Assembly: GCA_015680685.1 (NCBI GenBank)
Contig: MNCI01015670.1
Span: 699,354-743,418 of the forward strand
DNA length: 44,065 bases
Reading direction: 5' to 3'
From: Gnetum montanum
Taxonomy: Eukaryota; Streptophyta; Gnetopsida; Gnetales; Gnetaceae
The notes under the pieces were generated by a model that saw nothing but the letters and a program-made list of their open reading frames with translations, was not told the DNA's origin and made no database searches. Below, piece after piece: positions 12,425-21,621 of the stretch (its first letter is position 1; each line of letters begins with the position of its first letter). Position numbers and translations under genes: made by a program.

Positions 12425-12582
12425 GATCAAACTGCTAGAGTTTCCCTACTTTAAGCCTAGGATGGGAAATGAGGGGAGTGCCACCTCTTATTTATAGATT
12501 TGGCGGTAGACCGCAATATCGCAGGGGACGACGCAATATCGTGTACGCGATATCACAGCCCATGCGATATCGCATCTCATCA
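12425..12582 (-). repeat. 5' LTR of element B, U3 end only
   Basis: This 158 bp stretch matches 6142-6317 of the 3' LTR closely, including the TATA box (12496-12489) and GATATC cluster, and ends CTCATCA. The remainder is in the gap. Confidence 0.85.
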
Positions 12583-12587
12583 CAAAG

Positions 12588-13213
12588 GATGAAAGAAATG
12601 AAATAATTTAATTGCTAATTTAACCTACAATGTCTAACTAATCCTAACATAAGCATCCAATCCCACTTTGTGTATGCATCTTGAACACATATAATGTTAC
12701 TAGGTTACCAAACATTAAGCGTTACTGGGATTACCAAGTGTCATGCGCATGCTCAAAGTGGTTGTACTTATATGCTTAATTAATCGCTGCTTAATTTAGC
12801 TTAGTTTAGCTTAATTTAGTTTAATTACTTAAAGCATTAAAGGAAATTGCATAAAAAATTAAATGCAAAAATAAATAATTAATGTATTTCAAAGTGCTGC
12901 AAGGTTTATCAAAAATCTCATCTTTATTTTCGCACACACTACCGTGCTTAGGTACAATAGTGCTTGAATAAAGATTCGTACACTCTTGACCCATATTGCA
13001 AGCACTTACACAAATATTCTAACTTTCAACTGACAAAATTGTAAGAGCTCTACTACATATATGACAATACATGCCATAAACACCACAAGTGAGTGGATAT
13101 TTATAGGTGAAAATGAACACTACATCAATGAGGCCACATCAACGCATCAAATCATGCATCGATGAGGCCTAGTCGATAGGGCCCAATCGATGTAACCAAT
13201 CCATGATTCATCA
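12588..13213 (-). repeat. Solo LTR (old subfamily), right segment
   Basis: This continues the LTR begun at 5106-5348. It shows the family order in diverged form: repeated TTGGTAA/CCAAGT motifs, a poly(A)-signal region near 12900-12990, a TATA box (13105-13098), and the end TTCATCA at 13213 followed by AATTG. Unlike A-C, its U3 lacks the GATATC cluster and has ATCGATG-type motifs instead (13140-13195). Confidence 0.78.
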
Positions 13214-13218
13214 AATTG

Positions 13219-13780
13219 CAAAGTCGCAAGAACTTGCAAATTATAGTAGTAAACCTCCCATATCATTGTGCTTTCCAAATTCTTATCCTCTATGAATCTT
13301 ATCATATCTAATTTTCATAGATCCAACATTATTATTAAAATCCTCTTGAATGGAGATGCTTTCTTGCTGGGAAATTTCTTGAAGCACATGATCCATGGAA
13401 TCTCAAAATCCTACTTAATCAAATTTTCTAGGTCAATTTGTGGAGCATATGCATTGATAATGTTAATGATCTCATTTCCAAGCACAAGTTTGATACCCAT
13501 AATTCGAATGTCATGGTGATATACTTGTATCACTTTGTCTTTGATAGATTGATCAATGATGATGCCCACTACATTTTGATGAGTTTCTTTTCTTGAGTAG
13601 AAGATTTTGAAACCCTAGCCTAAATATTTAGCTCTCTCCCATTTTCATCTTATTTCTTGAAGGTAAACAATGTAGATTCCTCGTGTTTTCATGGAATTCA
13701 TAATTTTAGAGGTATTTTTATTAAGAGTGCTAATGTTTCAAGTTAACATCTGAAATTTCTATTGTTAGAGTTTTTTCTTT
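13219..13780 (-). pseudogene. LINE 1 AP-endonuclease part, decayed
   Basis: The minus strand gives fragments in more than one frame that follow the order of the LINE endonuclease/exonuclease/phosphatase domain. A run near 13400-13530 has the pattern of VYHHDIRIMGIKLVLGNEI, leading to an INAY-type block, and a preceding segment near 13570-13620 holds the GxGIIID-like strand. It is upstream of the RT half at 2905-5105 once the LTR insertion is removed. Stops and frameshifts are frequent. Confidence 0.72.
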
Positions 13781-14115
13781 ATCCTCATCCATTGCTAATG
13801 TGGGATTGCAATAAATAATTACCCCATGCTAGTAAGGTGAGATGGATTGAGTAGGAATTAAAAAATCAATATGTGAGGTATCTTACCATGGTCATAATAG
13901 GTTCCATGTGCAATGCATAATTAAACGACCATTATACCTATTCATAAGGATTCTATACCAAGATCAACCACTACTAGTAATATTGCATTGTATCATCTAG
14001 CGTCCACCACCATAGAACCACTAACCACACATAAAGACAACACCGCTCAATGAGGAAAAATTTGGAAACATGCATGAGAGTTATTAGAATTAATTAATCA
14101 TTGATGTTCAAGTTA
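13781..14115. other. No recognisable gene
   Basis: This is AT-rich DNA between the LINE 1 endonuclease part and element C. It could be the LINE 5' region. I see no coding or structural signal. Confidence 0.4.
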
Positions 14116-14120
14116 TAGAC
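14116..14120. repeat. Target duplication TAGAC, left copy (element C)
   Basis: TAGAC abuts TGATGAG at 14121 and recurs at 21617-21621 directly after ...CTCATCA. Confidence 0.9.
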
Positions 14121-14144
14121 TGATGAGATGCAATATAAACAAGC

Positions 14145-14250
14145 CGCGATATCGTGTACACGATATCGCAGCCGTCGCAATATCGCATCCCATGCGATAT
14201 CGCATACACGATATTGAGTCGTCCCCTGCGATATCACGTACGCAATATCA
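14145..14250. promoter_or_regulatory. GATATC palindrome array in U3 of C
   Basis: Four exact GATATC sites plus near-copies (AATATCG, CGATATTG) occur in about 105 bp, often extended to GCGATATCGC or paired with GTACAC/GTACGC. The array ends just before the TATA box. The position suggests promoter or enhancer elements, but no factor is assigned. Confidence 0.6.
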
Positions 14251-14267
14251 CGGTCTGCCGCCAAATC

Positions 14268-14275
14268 TATAAATA
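14268..14275 (+). promoter_or_regulatory. TATA box in 5' LTR of C
   Basis: TATAAATA is followed by AGAGGTGGCACTCCCCTCA, conserved in every LTR of the family in the window. Transcription would start about 30 bp downstream. Confidence 0.75.
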
Positions 14276-14441
14276 AGAGGTGGCACTCCCCTCATTTCCC
14301 ATCCTAGCTAGAAGTAGGGAAGCTTTGGTAATTTGATCACTCCAGAGTTAGATTAATTTCCCATGTGCCCGCAATAGGAGTCCTAGAGTGAACGGCTCTT
14401 TATTCGAGCAACATTGTACCTAAACACAAGTTGTGTACGGC

Positions 14442-14447
14442 AATAAA
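14442..14447 (+). terminator. Poly(A) signal in 5' LTR of C
   Basis: AATAAA lies about 170 bp after the TATA box, placing R at about 14300-14465. It is conserved (AATAAA) in the LTRs of the family and in LTR G (24291-24296). Confidence 0.6.
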
Positions 14448-15093
14448 GACGAACTTGATTGGATAAACCTTGAAGTGCATGGATAGGATTTTATTTATTG
14501 TTATTTATTGCTTTCCTAGAATGTAGTATGAGTATGACTTGATTACGAGCATCTAAGGATGTGTATGGCTAGTCAAGCAATCGGCTGCTCGTCGCATGCA
14601 GTATGAGTACAACTTGATTACGAGCATTGTGACTACTTGGTAACCTAGTAGCATATTCCAAGATCTATGCTTGGTAATCCCAGTGGTAGTCCCAGTGTGT
14701 ACAGCTAGTCAAGGAATCAGCTGCTCATCACACTTAGGCTAGTTAGGACCTCTCACCCTTCACTCCTAGAATGTGGGGTAAGTACGACTTGGCTACGAGC
14801 ACCTATGGGTGTGTACGGCTAGTCAAGGAATCGGTTGCTTATCACACTTAGGCTAGTTAGGTGCCTCAGTATGACCACTTCGAGCACGTGCGTTACGTGT
14901 GGTGATCCCATTAATGATTAGCATTTGGTAGCCACAGTTGCATCGGTTCAGGGTGTGTACGGTAAGTGGGAACGGATGCTGACGCTAGTTAATNATGGGG
15001 CGTTTAGGCATTTAGTCTACAAAGTTTGACCGGATTACGTGTGCTATGCTCGTTTCGTATGGTTGAGTGTAGGGGTACCTCGCCACTCATCAT

Positions 15094-15111
15094 TGGCGCC
15101 ATTGCCGGGGA
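15094..15111 (+). other. Primer binding site of element C (tRNA-Asp type)
   Basis: TGGCGCCATTGCCGGGGA begins one base after the LTR. It is complementary to the 3' end of plant tRNA-Asp with one mismatch (G to A at position 8). Confidence 0.88.
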
Positions 15112-15232
15112 CTGAGTGTTTGTGCACCTAATAGAACATAAGGGATATCACTCACATCGTTGTGAGCCTTAACGAACCTTTGAGTTAATCAAAAGAAAAA
15201 TTTTATAATGGTCATTTAGCACATAGACAACA

Positions 15233-18200
15233 ATGCCTTCTTCTCATAAGAGCAACTCACCACCTAAGGACCATACTAGAGACAGTCGGCAATATAAAAA
15301 ACATAACCAAGATCAGCCAGTGCCTCAACAATATAAGATGACATATACTCATCTCGATGAGTATATTCCTAATTTTACTTTTATTCTCCATCAAGACGAA
15401 CAACTGCAGTGGAGAGATTTGCAAGGTAACATTGTGTAACCCCCAAATTGATCAACCTCTCGCATGCTTTTCCGTGCCTTGGTATTGATTGGCATGCAAG
15501 AACATTACACTGAATACGTTGCGGATGATTTTGACATGAGGGATTATTATCCCATAGATGCCTAATGTATGAGAGATTTAAGGTAGGAGAGCCAACATAC
15601 TTTTCTGAAGGGAAAAGCCCCGCACGTCCTTAGCGAAATAAGATATGAGGAACCCCTTATCACAGGTTCTTTAACAAATGATGTTCCCCCTCATAATGAT
15701 GGTGAGGAGGAAGGGTATCAGAACCTATGATCAATGATACACATCCCTGGTTCTGATGCCTGTGAACCCCAGCTATTCATAGAGGGAACAACTACTCATG
15801 CTAAGGACAGGCACTTTGATCGTCACCCCGATCGGGGCCCTAGCAGCCGAAGAGAAGGCAAGAAACATCGTCATGGCGATGGTTCCCCTTCTTCTTCCCC
15901 TTCTTCACATCACTCACCCTCTCCTTCCACATCTGGGTGCAGCCACCATGAACATAAAGGTGGGAATAAAAGTAAAAAGGATGAGAGACCTCGACAGGAG
16001 AGTCGAGAGAGAGGACAAGGGGAAGGACGTAGGGAGAGTAGGGAATCATGCAGACATCATAGCCATCATGAAAGAGACGATCATGACAAGGTTCTACTCA
16101 CAACCTGAAGTATGCTTGACATAACAAAGGTAGTTAGGATTCCCACAAGGCATTTGAAGGATAGTAGGATCAAACGATTAGACATGAACAATATCCCACG
16201 ATTTGAGGAGGCATACAATGCTGATCTGCAAAATGATTTGCAGGCATTCCACAATGCCTATGCCTTGCAGAATATAGACAGTGAGTGGCAGAAGCTTAAG
16301 TTGTTCCCAAGGACACTCACCAAAGAAGCATAGAGCTGGTACCGGTCCTTAGAATCGGAAACCATCAGGAGGTGGAGTACGATGCTAGAACTATTCAACG
16401 AAAAGTATCAAATGTACTCCAGAGTGTCCAATTTGCATAAGAATATCCAAGGCTGGAAGTAAGGTCATCATGAACCCTTGGATGCTGCCATGGCCCACTA
16501 CTACACATTGTTACATCGTTGCCCAGGCCATGGGTACACACAGTGGGATCAACTGAGCCACATCGTGGATGGGCTAAGCCATGAAACGAGACAAACCCTT
16601 GGAACCTATGCCCAAGGGAGGCTATCACAACTTAGAGCCCATGAAGTTTAAAGCTTGTTGGAGCAAGTAGAAAATGAAGAAGGTGAGCTACATAAAAGGG
16701 AAAGTGTGGAGGAGTATAACCGTGATCCCTCCCTTCGAAAGAAGGGAGTGAAATTTTGTGATGAAGAGGATGAGTCACCAATCGAAGAGTCGGTGAACCA
16801 GAAAACCTTGCCGATCCAAAAGTTAACAACAGAAATAACAGCTAAGGTAGACGATGTATGGAGTTCCTTAGACTCTAAAATTGAAATCGTCTTAAAAATT
16901 GTAGAAGAGTCTAAGGTAGAGCAAAGTAGTGACAAAGGTAAGAAAAAGTAAAGAGATTTAAGCCCTACACATAACAAGGGTAAGGGGAAAATTACTAACT
17001 CCGATGTGGCTATAGATTCTGACACAGAAGATGATGGTGGATGTGAGGTTTGCTACTATGACCATCCTAAGGGATGTTGCCCCATTATCTCACATCTACA
17101 GGAGTCTGGGGTGTATGCACTAAATCCAAGACTCAATCAATGGCAAACACCCCGAAGGTTGCCTTATCCACAAGGTAACCCAAGGTAGTTATACCAACCA
17201 CTAATGTATTATCCAAGTGGAACTCCAGCTCAACCCATCGAATAGCATCAACAATGGCAATACCCATAGTCATGGGGGATTCCATCGCCGAAACAATAGT
17301 ACCCTTACCGGCAGCCTGATCCTTATGGATATTATGTGCAGCAGCTGATTTCTCCAAGTGACTCTATGGGTCATGCAACCCCCAATAGTCACTACCAAGC
17401 TCAGGAGTACTTCTGAAGAACTCCTTCTACTCCGGGAGACACTCCATACCCATACCATCCTCCTAATCCATCCACACCTCTTCCACCTCAAGTAGTTCCC
17501 GTAACACCTCATGCTCCAACAATGCAAGGGGAACTTCCTCCTCAACCGCAACAACATCACACTGCGAGAGCTATAAATATCCAACCTACTGCTGGTTCTA
17601 ACAACTGTAAAGAGAGAAGACCTTACTTCAGAACCAAAAGCCTAGACAAACTCTCACAACAACAAGCGGTTGAGGCCATGTACATGCCTTCGCCATCTAA
17701 CACTTCGAAGCACCCTTCAGTCCAACAGGGCGTAACAATACGGTTATGTTAATGCACACCGTAACTGACTAGATCAAGGTAGGCCACATTCCCAGGAAAC
17801 TAACTGACCCTGGGAGTCCCTTAATCTATCTACAAATCATCGGAAATAAACCACCTAGGGCTCTTCTTGACTCAGGTTCCAAAGTCAACCTAATTTCACA
17901 AAAGATGTATCATGCCTAGAACTTGCCCCAACTTAAGAAGAGCAACATTCAACTAGAGCTGGTAGACCAGTCCATCACCATTCCCTTGGGATTGGTGGAG
18001 GATGTTATGACCACTGTGTGTGGTTGGTCCTACCTAGCTAACTTTCTAGTGATCGAAGTGAACAACAATGAAGGGGACTTCCCAATTATAATGGGAAGGG
18101 CATGGCTAAGCACAGTAGATGCATGCCTTAGGATCCGTAATCTTTCCTTGGAAATCTCTAAGGTAAACATATGTGGAAAGATCGAGAAGAGGAAAGTTCC

Positions 18201-18381
18201 ATGCATCACATACAGTGATTCATCATGTGATGACATGGAGGGATGCTCATCTCCTCCATGTAACAGGTGTGCCCTTGAAACTTTGCAACAAAGATGCCTG
18301 TATGTAGCAACCACACAAGAAGTAGTAGACACCCCATGATTGATAGCTACTTGTAGGAGCAGAAAAACATGCATGGAATGA
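15233..18381 (+). pseudogene. Gag-protease of element C, decayed
   Basis: It starts at ATG 15233 (MPSSHKSNSPPK). A one-base loss just before 15439 shifts the frame, and the frame is later restored. Then come an Arg/Ser/His-rich stretch (15734-16108), a Retrotrans_gag-like core with EWQKLKLFPRTLTKEA (near 16290) and YYTLLHRCPGHGY (near 16500), an acidic Lys/Glu region, a zinc knuckle CEVCYYDHPKGCC (17042-17080) and a Pro-rich tail to a stop at 17750. The retropepsin-like domain (about 17800-18120) has LLDSGS with the catalytic Asp kept (17869-17871) and FPIIMGRAWL as the second signature. A one-base deletion near 17730, compared with B, separates gag from protease here. At least six premature stops also occur. 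It supplied capsid and protease, not polymerase. Confidence 0.85.
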
Positions 18382-18594
18382 ACTGAGGAAACTCATGCTA
18401 ACAATGAAAGCATATATACATTGGAACATGAGCATCGCCAACTTCCACCCCTGAATTTATGATCATCAATTGGGAGAAGTTGGGCACTTCTTAGAAATTC
18501 AAATAGACACTCATTATTTCAGATCTCTCCCTTACAACTCAGTCATGGGGGAGATGGCAACCTATGCTGACCATATGGGGCCCTCAGTTCTTTT

Positions 18595-18740
18595 TTAGTT
18601 TTTGTTTTACAACGTTTTTGTCTTACACATTTTTGTTTTACAAATTTCTTTAACTTTTCTAATTTTTGTTTTACAACTTTCTTTAACTTTTTTAGTTTTT
18701 GTTTTACATCATCGTTATACTTTTCCAATTTTTTGTGTAA
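18595..18740 (-). repeat. Tandem repeat with antisense lysine-rich frame (C)
   Basis: Units of TTTTTGTTTTACAA plus TTTCTTTAACTTTTCTAA of about 33 bp match the repeat at 8100-8245 in B. The minus strand carries an open frame (18776-18543, 77 codons) with KQKLEKLKKFVKQK and the C-terminal phrase KELRAPYGQHR, both shared with B. Confidence 0.68.
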
Positions 18741-19242
18741 GTGTGTGTGTGTATCCACCATGTAAGTTTGTCTCATAATAAGTGTTCAGAATGATGGTAT
18801 GAACTATTTTCATATTGATTGCTAATGTTTGGTTTTTACCTTTAAGTCAAAATGTTGATACTAAGGTATGTTTCTTTTGATATGGCAGGCAATGAGATCA
18901 CTTCACCCATCCATCCACCAATTTCTATGGTTTCTCTTGGCTTGGAAATGTACAGTTCTCTTCTAATAAGAACTTTAACGAATCAGTGACTGGGTATTTC
19001 TCAAACTAAGGAAGGACTCAAGGATTGCAAAGGGTGTGACTTCAAGGGAACTTGATGTTTTTGTGTTGATCGTTCTCTTGGGTGCTTGGATGTTCCCTTC
19101 TTGAGTTTTCTTACCGTTCTGATGTTACCCAATGATCAGAAGCTGAGACAATAAAAATAATAAGTCTTTGCATGGTGTGGTTCTCATGCATAAAAATACA
19201 AAACACAAAAATTTAGAAAAAAATGACGAAAGTGAGAATTCA

Positions 19243-19470
19243 AAGCACACCCCTTAGACGAAATAAAATTTGGGCTACAAGCACTGGTTACGAAACCAAA
19301 AGTGTTCCCTCTAACTAAGGTCCTTCTCACTTCCCATTTCCTCCTTTGTTTCATCGAAATGGTGGTGGCTCTTTGGAGATGCATCCTCGTTATCCAAGTG
19401 GATGGTTTAACTGAATGCATTGATGTGACGTCACTAGAAGTGGTTGGTTTGAGGCTAGAGTTGGAATGAG
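19243..19470 (+). other. Conserved unassigned coding-like stretch in C
   Basis: In the sense frame, codons read HPLDEIKFGLQALV, then KVFPLT, a hydrophobic run (LLCFIEMVVALWRCILVI), then QVDGLTECID, up to a stop at about 19470. The same frame is open for about 140 codons in B (7605-7182). The antisense strand is also open in both copies (19420-19184 and 7423-7719). Many differences change the amino acid, so selection is not evident by eye. I recognise no family. Confidence 0.35.
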
Positions 19471-20520
19471 ACTTGCCAAGTCACATTAATCATAAAACAC
19501 ACAAGGGGCTGTACACCACCTTGTTCTTGAGATTCCATTCCATTCTCTTCTCTCCTCTCCATCCTTCTCTCCATTATTCACCTCATTGTCGGTTGTATCA
19601 TTAGTGTATCTATTTTGGTTGATGCATTGTTTTCTTTTCGGTAAATTCTTGCAATTAAGACTTTAACTCTTGTTCCAAAAGACATTCCTAGAGCCTACGG
19701 ACTCTTTGAATGTGGGTCTGTTAGGGCATTAACAACATGCGCCTGCTTTGGGGAGGACCCACTAACATTCCTATTTGGATCATTATTTAACTTCTTTTCC
19801 TTAACATTTTGCAATTAATTATTATTTTTTTCCTTACCATCTTGACATCTACTTCATTGATGTTTTCAGTTGTCCTTTTTTTATCTATCTTTTTTACTCC
19901 TTTCCCTTCTTCATTCTAACGCTACTGGACGTTCACGATTAGTCATGGGGGTACGGGGCCTACTTTTTTCGATTTTCTCCTAGCCCAAAAATTTTTGATT
20001 TTCTTCCTAACCCGTACACCTTTGGTAGTCATCATTACTACATCTCCCAATCCATATTAGTCGTACCACAACCTAGCCAATGAACCTACACTGGAGCAAG
20101 GTATTAATTACTTAATGATTCAATTACCCTTGCTAATATATGATTGTGTTGTGTGTGCAGATGGCGATCATGCAAACAACAGATTGGATCTGGAGTTGGA
20201 GCAAACACTTGGAATGGAGTAATGCTGAAGCAGCTATGCAAGGAGCAAGATCGATAGTGCGCTTATGGATGGACAATGAAAAGCGAAATCTTGGCGTTTG
20301 TAGCAGCAACACTTCTTTCTATCTCTCTCTTTCTCTCAAGCTACCAAAAAAGGCCTGATGTCATTGTAATAAGGTGTTCATCTTTGTTGTCATGAACACT
20401 AGTTTTGTCAAGTCTTGTAATAATGATCTGTTCACATGTCATCCCATTAGTTCCATTACCCTCAATAATTCCATACCTTCCTGATATTATTGTAAGGAAC
20501 TCGAGGACGAGTTTTCATTC

Positions 20521-20533
20521 AGTCATGGGGGTA
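20521..20533 (+). other. Polypurine tract of element C
   Basis: AGTCATGGGGGTA abuts the 3' LTR. It is one of four AGTCATGGGGG sites in the element. Confidence 0.68.
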
Positions 20534-21616
20534 TGATGAGATGCAATATGCACAAGCCGTGATATCGCGTCGTCCCCTGCAATATCGCGTACGTGATATT
20601 GCGGTCCACCGCCAAATCTATAAATAAGAGGTGGCACTCCCCTCATTTCCCATCCTAGCTAGAAGTAGCGAAGCTCTGGCAGTTTGATCACTCTAGAGTT
20701 AGATTAATTTTCCATGTGCCCATAGTAGGAGTCCTAGAGTGAATAGCTCTTTATTCAACCAACATTGTACCTGAACACAAGTTGTGTACAACAATAAATA
20801 CGAACTTTATTGGATAAACCTTGCAGTGCATGGATAGGGTTTTATTTATTATTATTTATTGCCTTCCTAGAATGTGGTATGAGTATGACTTGATTACAAG
20901 CATCTAAGGATGTGTACGGCTAGTCAAGGAATCGGCTGCTCGTCGCATGCAATATGAGTACGACTTGATTATGAGCATTATGACTACTTGGTAACCCAGT
21001 AGCGTATTCCAGGATCTATGCTTGGTAATCCCAGTGGTAGTCCCAGTGTGTACGACTAGTCAAGGAATCGGCTACTTATCGCACTTAGGCTAGTTAGGAC
21101 CTCTCACCCTTCACTCCTAGAACGTGGGGTAAGTACGACTTGGCTACGAGCACCTACGGGTGTGTACAGCTAGTCAAGGAATCGGTTGCTTATCACACTT
21201 AGGCTAGTTAGGTGCCTCAATACAACCACTTCGAGCACGTGTGTTACATGTGGTGATCCTAGTAATGATTAGTGTTTGGTAGCCACAGTTGCATCGGTTC
21301 AGGGTGTGTACGGTAAGTGGGAACGAATGGTGACCCTAGTTAATTTAGACTTAGGTCCTTAGTTAGAGTAGTTAGTTCTCTTAACCCTTCACCCTTTAGC
21401 ATAGGAGATAAACCAAAAAAGACCAAAAAAATCATATACCTCGGACTTACTTAACCATACACCGTGACAACAACAAGTAAGTCTGGGAAGACAATGAATG
21501 ATTAACCCCAAGTGTTCCATGGGGCGTTTAGGCATTTAGTCTATGGAGTTCAACCGGATTGCGCGTGCTACGCTCATTTCATATGGTTGAGTGTAGGGAT
21601 ACCTCGCCACTCATCA
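20534..21616 (+). repeat. 3' LTR of element C
   Basis: This LTR is 1083 bp, TGATGAG...CTCATCA, followed by TAGAC. Its U3 has fewer GATATC units than the 5' LTR (one exact plus degenerate ones), a TATA box at 20619-20626, and the full U5 that is missing at the N in the 5' copy. Three sub-repeat units are present in U5. Confidence 0.92.
20619..20626 (+). promoter_or_regulatory. TATA box in 3' LTR of C
   Basis: TATAAATA sits in the same context as at 14268. If active, it could drive read-out transcription into the flanking DNA to the right. Confidence 0.6.
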
Positions 21617-21621
21617 TAGAC

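Larger units (their letters stand above)
5349..12582 (-). mobile_element. Element B: non-autonomous gag-pro LTR retrotransposon
   Basis: This is a complete minus-strand element, bounded by TGAGGAG (5349) and CTCATCA (12582) and a 5 bp duplication CAAAG. Right to left it has a 5' LTR (mostly in the assembly gap), a gag-protease region (11593-8465), an unassigned spacer (8464-6331), a polypurine-like tract and a 3' LTR (6317-5349). No RT, RNase H or integrase frame is visible, and the spacer is too short and different in content to hold a decayed pol. Together with C it defines a family resembling plant TR-GAG elements, here with a protease added. It is inserted inside the older solo LTR. Confidence 0.88.
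14121..15092 (+). repeat. 5' LTR of element C
   Basis: This LTR is 972 bp, TGATGAG...CTCATCA. U3 is about 180 bp with four exact GATATC palindromes, followed by TATA 14268-14275 and a poly(A) signal AATAAA at 14442-14447. U5 is long and repetitive. At 14994 a single N stands where the 3' LTR has about 110 extra bases (near 21345-21515), so sequence is missing here, probably an assembly fault. Confidence 0.92.
18382..20520 (+). other. Unassigned 3' interior of element C
   Basis: This region aligns with 6331-8464 of B. It includes AGTCATGGGGG at 18541-18551 and 19941-19951, the T-rich tandem repeat, a short CA/GT microsatellite (18738-18752) and a run of sense codons near 19240-19460. Near the 3' end, a frame at 20140-20358 has no recognisable domain and its homologue in B (6535-6720) is not well kept. 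No pol, env or other known domain is recognised. Confidence 0.6.
14121..21616 (+). mobile_element. Element C: non-autonomous gag-pro LTR retrotransposon
   Basis: This complete 7496 bp plus-strand element is flanked by TAGAC on both sides. Its layout is 5' LTR 14121-15092, tRNA-Asp-type primer site 15094-15111, decayed gag-protease 15233-18381, a 2.1 kb unassigned spacer, a polypurine tract 20521-20533, and 3' LTR 20534-21616. There is no RT, RNase H or integrase. The protease style and primer tRNA suit the Athila/Tat side of plant Ty3/Gypsy, but this is inference, since no RT is present to classify. The two LTRs differ at dozens of sites, largely transitions, so the insertion is not recent. 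Confidence 0.92.

Noticed and set aside
11579-12454. Long open frames on both strands
   Set aside because: They run through the N gap and have no sequence content.
17750-17754. TAATG overlap of gag stop and a protease start as a coupled re-initiation signal
   Set aside because: Element B has one more base upstream and reads gag and protease in one frame, so the overlap in C follows from a deletion.
20140-20358. 72-codon frame after a splice-acceptor-like GTGTGCAG as a spliced env-like gene
   Set aside because: The homologous frame in B is not kept and no donor or known domain is seen.
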